Positions 24,603 to 26,096 of a stretch of 26,096 nucleotides of DNA are shown here, piece after piece (the first letter of the stretch is position 1; the number at the start of each line of letters is the position of its first letter). Location of the stretch: positions 1 to 26,096 of the forward strand of contig JBGOTP010000020.1 in the NCBI GenBank assembly GCA_041476545.1, given 5' to 3'. Position numbers and translations under genes: made by a program. The notes under the pieces were generated by a model. It did no database searches. It had not been told where the DNA came from and saw only the letters and a list, made by a program, of their open reading frames with translations. This stretch comes from JBGOTP01 sp041476545. GTDB lineage: Bacteria; Acidobacteriota; Vicinamibacteria; Vicinamibacterales; CAVVIG01.

Positions 24603-25832
24603 TTACTTAGCAAAACGCGCGGTTCCGTGAGGGGCTCCCGCCGTCTGCGGAGCGTTGGTCCCGTTGTTGGTCCCGTTGGTCCCATTCATCAGCCCGCTGA
24701 GCCGTGACGCCGCCGTGTGCAGGTCGCCATTCGAGACGATGTTGTACCGCTCGAACACCGAGCGCGTCTTGTGGCCGGTGAGCTGCATCGCCACCCGCTC
24801 GGGTACGCCACGCCGCACCATGTTGCGGACGGCGGTACGGCGGAAGTCGTGCGGGATGCGTCCGGGACAGCCCGCCGCCCGACACGCGTTCTTCCATGCC
24901 TTCGTGAAGGCTTTCACGCGGCGGGGCTTCTTCTCGCCGCCGCGCTCGTCGGCCACGAGTCGAAAGAACACGAACGGGCAGATGTGCCCGGCCTTCTTCA
25001 GCCGCTCGTGTTCGACATGCTGTGCCTCCAACAGCGCGCGCAAGTCGTCGGTCATGATGAACACGCGCCCGTCGCCGTTCTTCGTCGTGCCCGGATCGAG
25101 CCGTACCTCGCCGCCGGTGAAATCGACGTGTCGCCATTCAAGCGGGAGGACTTCGCTCGCGATGCGCCAGCCGGTGACGTACGCGAACGTGACGATCGGC
25201 TGAATCTCCTCGGGCAGGTGCGCCAGCACGGATCGAAACTGGTCCAGCTCGAAGAACCCCGTCCGCGTGTTGTTCTCGGCCAGCAGGGGAATGTGCGGCT
25301 TGTAGTGCAGCTTCCCGGCCTGAATCGCGAGGCTGAACATCCGCTTGAGTGTCGTCAGCTCGCGGTTGATCTCTGCGTTCGAGACGGGACGGCGGACCTC
25401 GTCGTCGTGCTGCCACCGGCCGTTGGGCGACTGCCAGCGGCGCGCCTTCCGCACGAGCACCGTGTCCTTTTGCCGCTTCGCGATGAACGCGCGAATCTCG
25501 GTCGTCGTGATCGCCACCATCCGCATGGTGCCGAAATACGGCGTCAGGTGCTTGTCGATCCGTCGCTGCGCCACCTTGATGGACCGCTTGCCGGTGATCT
25601 GGTAGTCGGTAACGAGGTCCTTCGCCGCGTCCGTGAATCGCACCTTGCCGACCTCCGGCCCGACTGGCAAGCCGTCGTCCTTCGCCTTCAGGCGTTGCCG
25701 GAGCGTCCTCTCGGCCTCGGCCCGTTTCTCACTGCCGCTGCTCTCTTGCCGCCGTCGCCCGCGATTGTCGTAGTACCGCAGGTACCACGTCTTGCCCCTG
25801 AGAATCAGTTCCCCGGTTTCGCGCTTAGGCAT
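24603..25832 (-). CDS. Tyrosine recombinase (phage-type integrase)
   Basis: 409 residues from ATG 25832 (MPKRETGELILRGKTWYLRYYD), which has GGAAGG about eight bases upstream. The open frame to 26084 is not the true N-terminus. An N-terminal Arm-binding-like part (1-60), a core-binding domain (about 65-175) and the catalytic domain are present. All catalytic residues are visible: Arg223 (TGWRIASE), Lys251 (TTKNGDG), His328-Arg331 (HDFRR), His354 (GHKTR) and Tyr363 (RYNI). It would integrate and excise an element at the adjacent tRNA-Cys. A C-terminal tail of about 40 residues carries NGTNGTNNGTN (about 383-393), encoded by a 9-base direct repeat. A small basic gene overlaps its start by eight bases. 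Confidence 0.95.
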   Translation of the reverse strand: MPKRETGELILRGKTWYLRYYDNRGRRRQESSGSEKRAEAERTLRQRLKAKDDGLPVGPEVGKVRFTDAAKDLVTDYQITGKRSIKVAQRRIDKHLTPYFGTMRMVAITTTEIRAFIAKRQKDTVLVRKARRWQSPNGRWQHDDEVRRPVSNAEINRELTTLKRMFSLAIQAGKLHYKPHIPLLAENNTRTGFFELDQFRSVLAHLPEEIQPIVTFAYVTGWRIASEVLPLEWRHVDFTGGEVRLDPGTTKNGDGRVFIMTDDLRALLEAQHVEHERLKKAGHICPFVFFRLVADERGGEKKPRRVKAFTKAWKNACRAAGCPGRIPHDFRRTAVRNMVRRGVPERVAMQLTGHKTRSVFERYNIVSNGDLHTAASRLSGLMNGTNGTNNGTNAPQTAGAPHGTARFAK

Positions 25833-26013
25833 GGGACACCTTCCGACGTTTCGTTGCCCGGCTGGCCGCTCGCTGAGCGCGAGCCGCCAGCAGCGCCGGG
25901 CGGTTCTGAAGGTCGAAGCGAGCCAGAATCTCGCGCTCGCGGGCTGCCCGTGCGAGCCGCTGCTTGCGCGACGTTCTAGGCATGGTCGCCGCACGATTGA
26001 GAGAAGCAGACAT
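25825..26013 (-). CDS. Small basic protein upstream of the integrase
   Basis: 62 residues with many Arg, Lys and Ala (KQRLARAARERE, then RAASRATKRRK) and no recognised family. ATG 26013 is supported by AAGGGAG about nine bases upstream; an internal ATG at 25983 would leave 52 residues. The stop overlaps the integrase start by eight bases, so translation of the two is coupled. The size, charge and position are those of an excisionase or other DNA-binding helper of an integrated element, but no helix-turn-helix can be pointed to, so the role is only inferred. Confidence 0.55.
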   Translation of the reverse strand: MSASLNRAATMPRTSRKQRLARAAREREILARFDLQNRPALLAARAQRAASRATKRRKVSHA

Positions 26014-26096
26014 CTACGCTTCTCCCTTCTGGGCAGCACCCGCGGCGCGCAGTTGGCGCGCGGCTTCGACCGCACGCGACACACTCGCGTACAACT
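26014..26096 (-). CDS. C-terminal end of a further small ORF (cut by window edge)
   Basis: The frame ending at TAG (26014-26016) gives 26 residues, LYASVSRAVEAARQLRAAGAAQKGEA, an Ala/Arg-rich helical tail. The stop is directly followed by the ATG of the small basic gene, the spacing expected of an operon, and its end contains that gene's ribosome-binding site. Too little is seen to name it. Confidence 0.45.
   Translation of the reverse strand, partial: LYASVSRAVEAARQLRAAGAAQKGEA

Noticed and set aside
24717..25979. 420-residue plus-strand frame opposite the integrase
   Set aside because: Antisense to a recombinase with all catalytic residues; no domain in the translation.

Overview
The window is 26.1 kb of GC-rich bacterial chromosome, mostly housekeeping genes. 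A PadR regulator beside an orphan MacB/FtsX-type permease, a PEGA-domain pseudokinase and short TTCA-centred palindromes (read in one frame as GVRLQPD-like peptide) point to the Acidobacteriota, probably near Vicinamibacteria. That placement is inference from gene content. Non-ATG starts are common (GTG, TTG and an apparent CTG).

Layout, left to right. 1-940: end of an alpha/beta hydrolase, a large decayed palindrome and a small CxxC membrane protein. 926-4157: promoter, padR-type regulator and permease, the classic acidobacterial pair. 4175-6583 (minus): a bifunctional PBP1B-like peptidoglycan synthase, convergent with the permease. 6650-13119: promoter, a catalytically dead kinase with two PEGA domains, then carA and carB as one likely transcript for carbamoyl phosphate synthesis. 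13163-15976: hairpin, then comEC (DNA uptake channel). 15988-16350: a truncated GxxExxY gene between near-perfect inverted repeats. 16345-17187 (minus): mazG, divergent from a tightly packed plus-strand group: DUF1844 protein, PhnP-like hydrolase, ribF, a small unknown protein, cysS, a class III aminotransferase, yraN and a galT-family transferase. 24116-24599: tRNA-Gly(GCC) and tRNA-Cys(GCA), separated by an imperfect direct repeat. 24603-26096 (minus): a tyrosine integrase abutting tRNA-Cys with two small upstream ORFs, the edge of an integrated element that continues to the right.

The most unusual signal is between and inside the genes. Two classes of interspersed repeat recur. (1) Long imperfect palindromes built from degenerate units of about 9 bp occur at 554-652, 13163-13231, 16000-16337, 17187-17296 and 22502-22580, with a lone arm at 18431-18460. 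Their sequences differ but the architecture is shared, and one pair flanks the GxxExxY gene like terminal repeats. (2) REP-like hairpins with a TTCA or TTGA loop occur at 1327-1388, inside comEC at 15023-15080, and at 24041-24058. No CRISPR array or complete defence system is visible.
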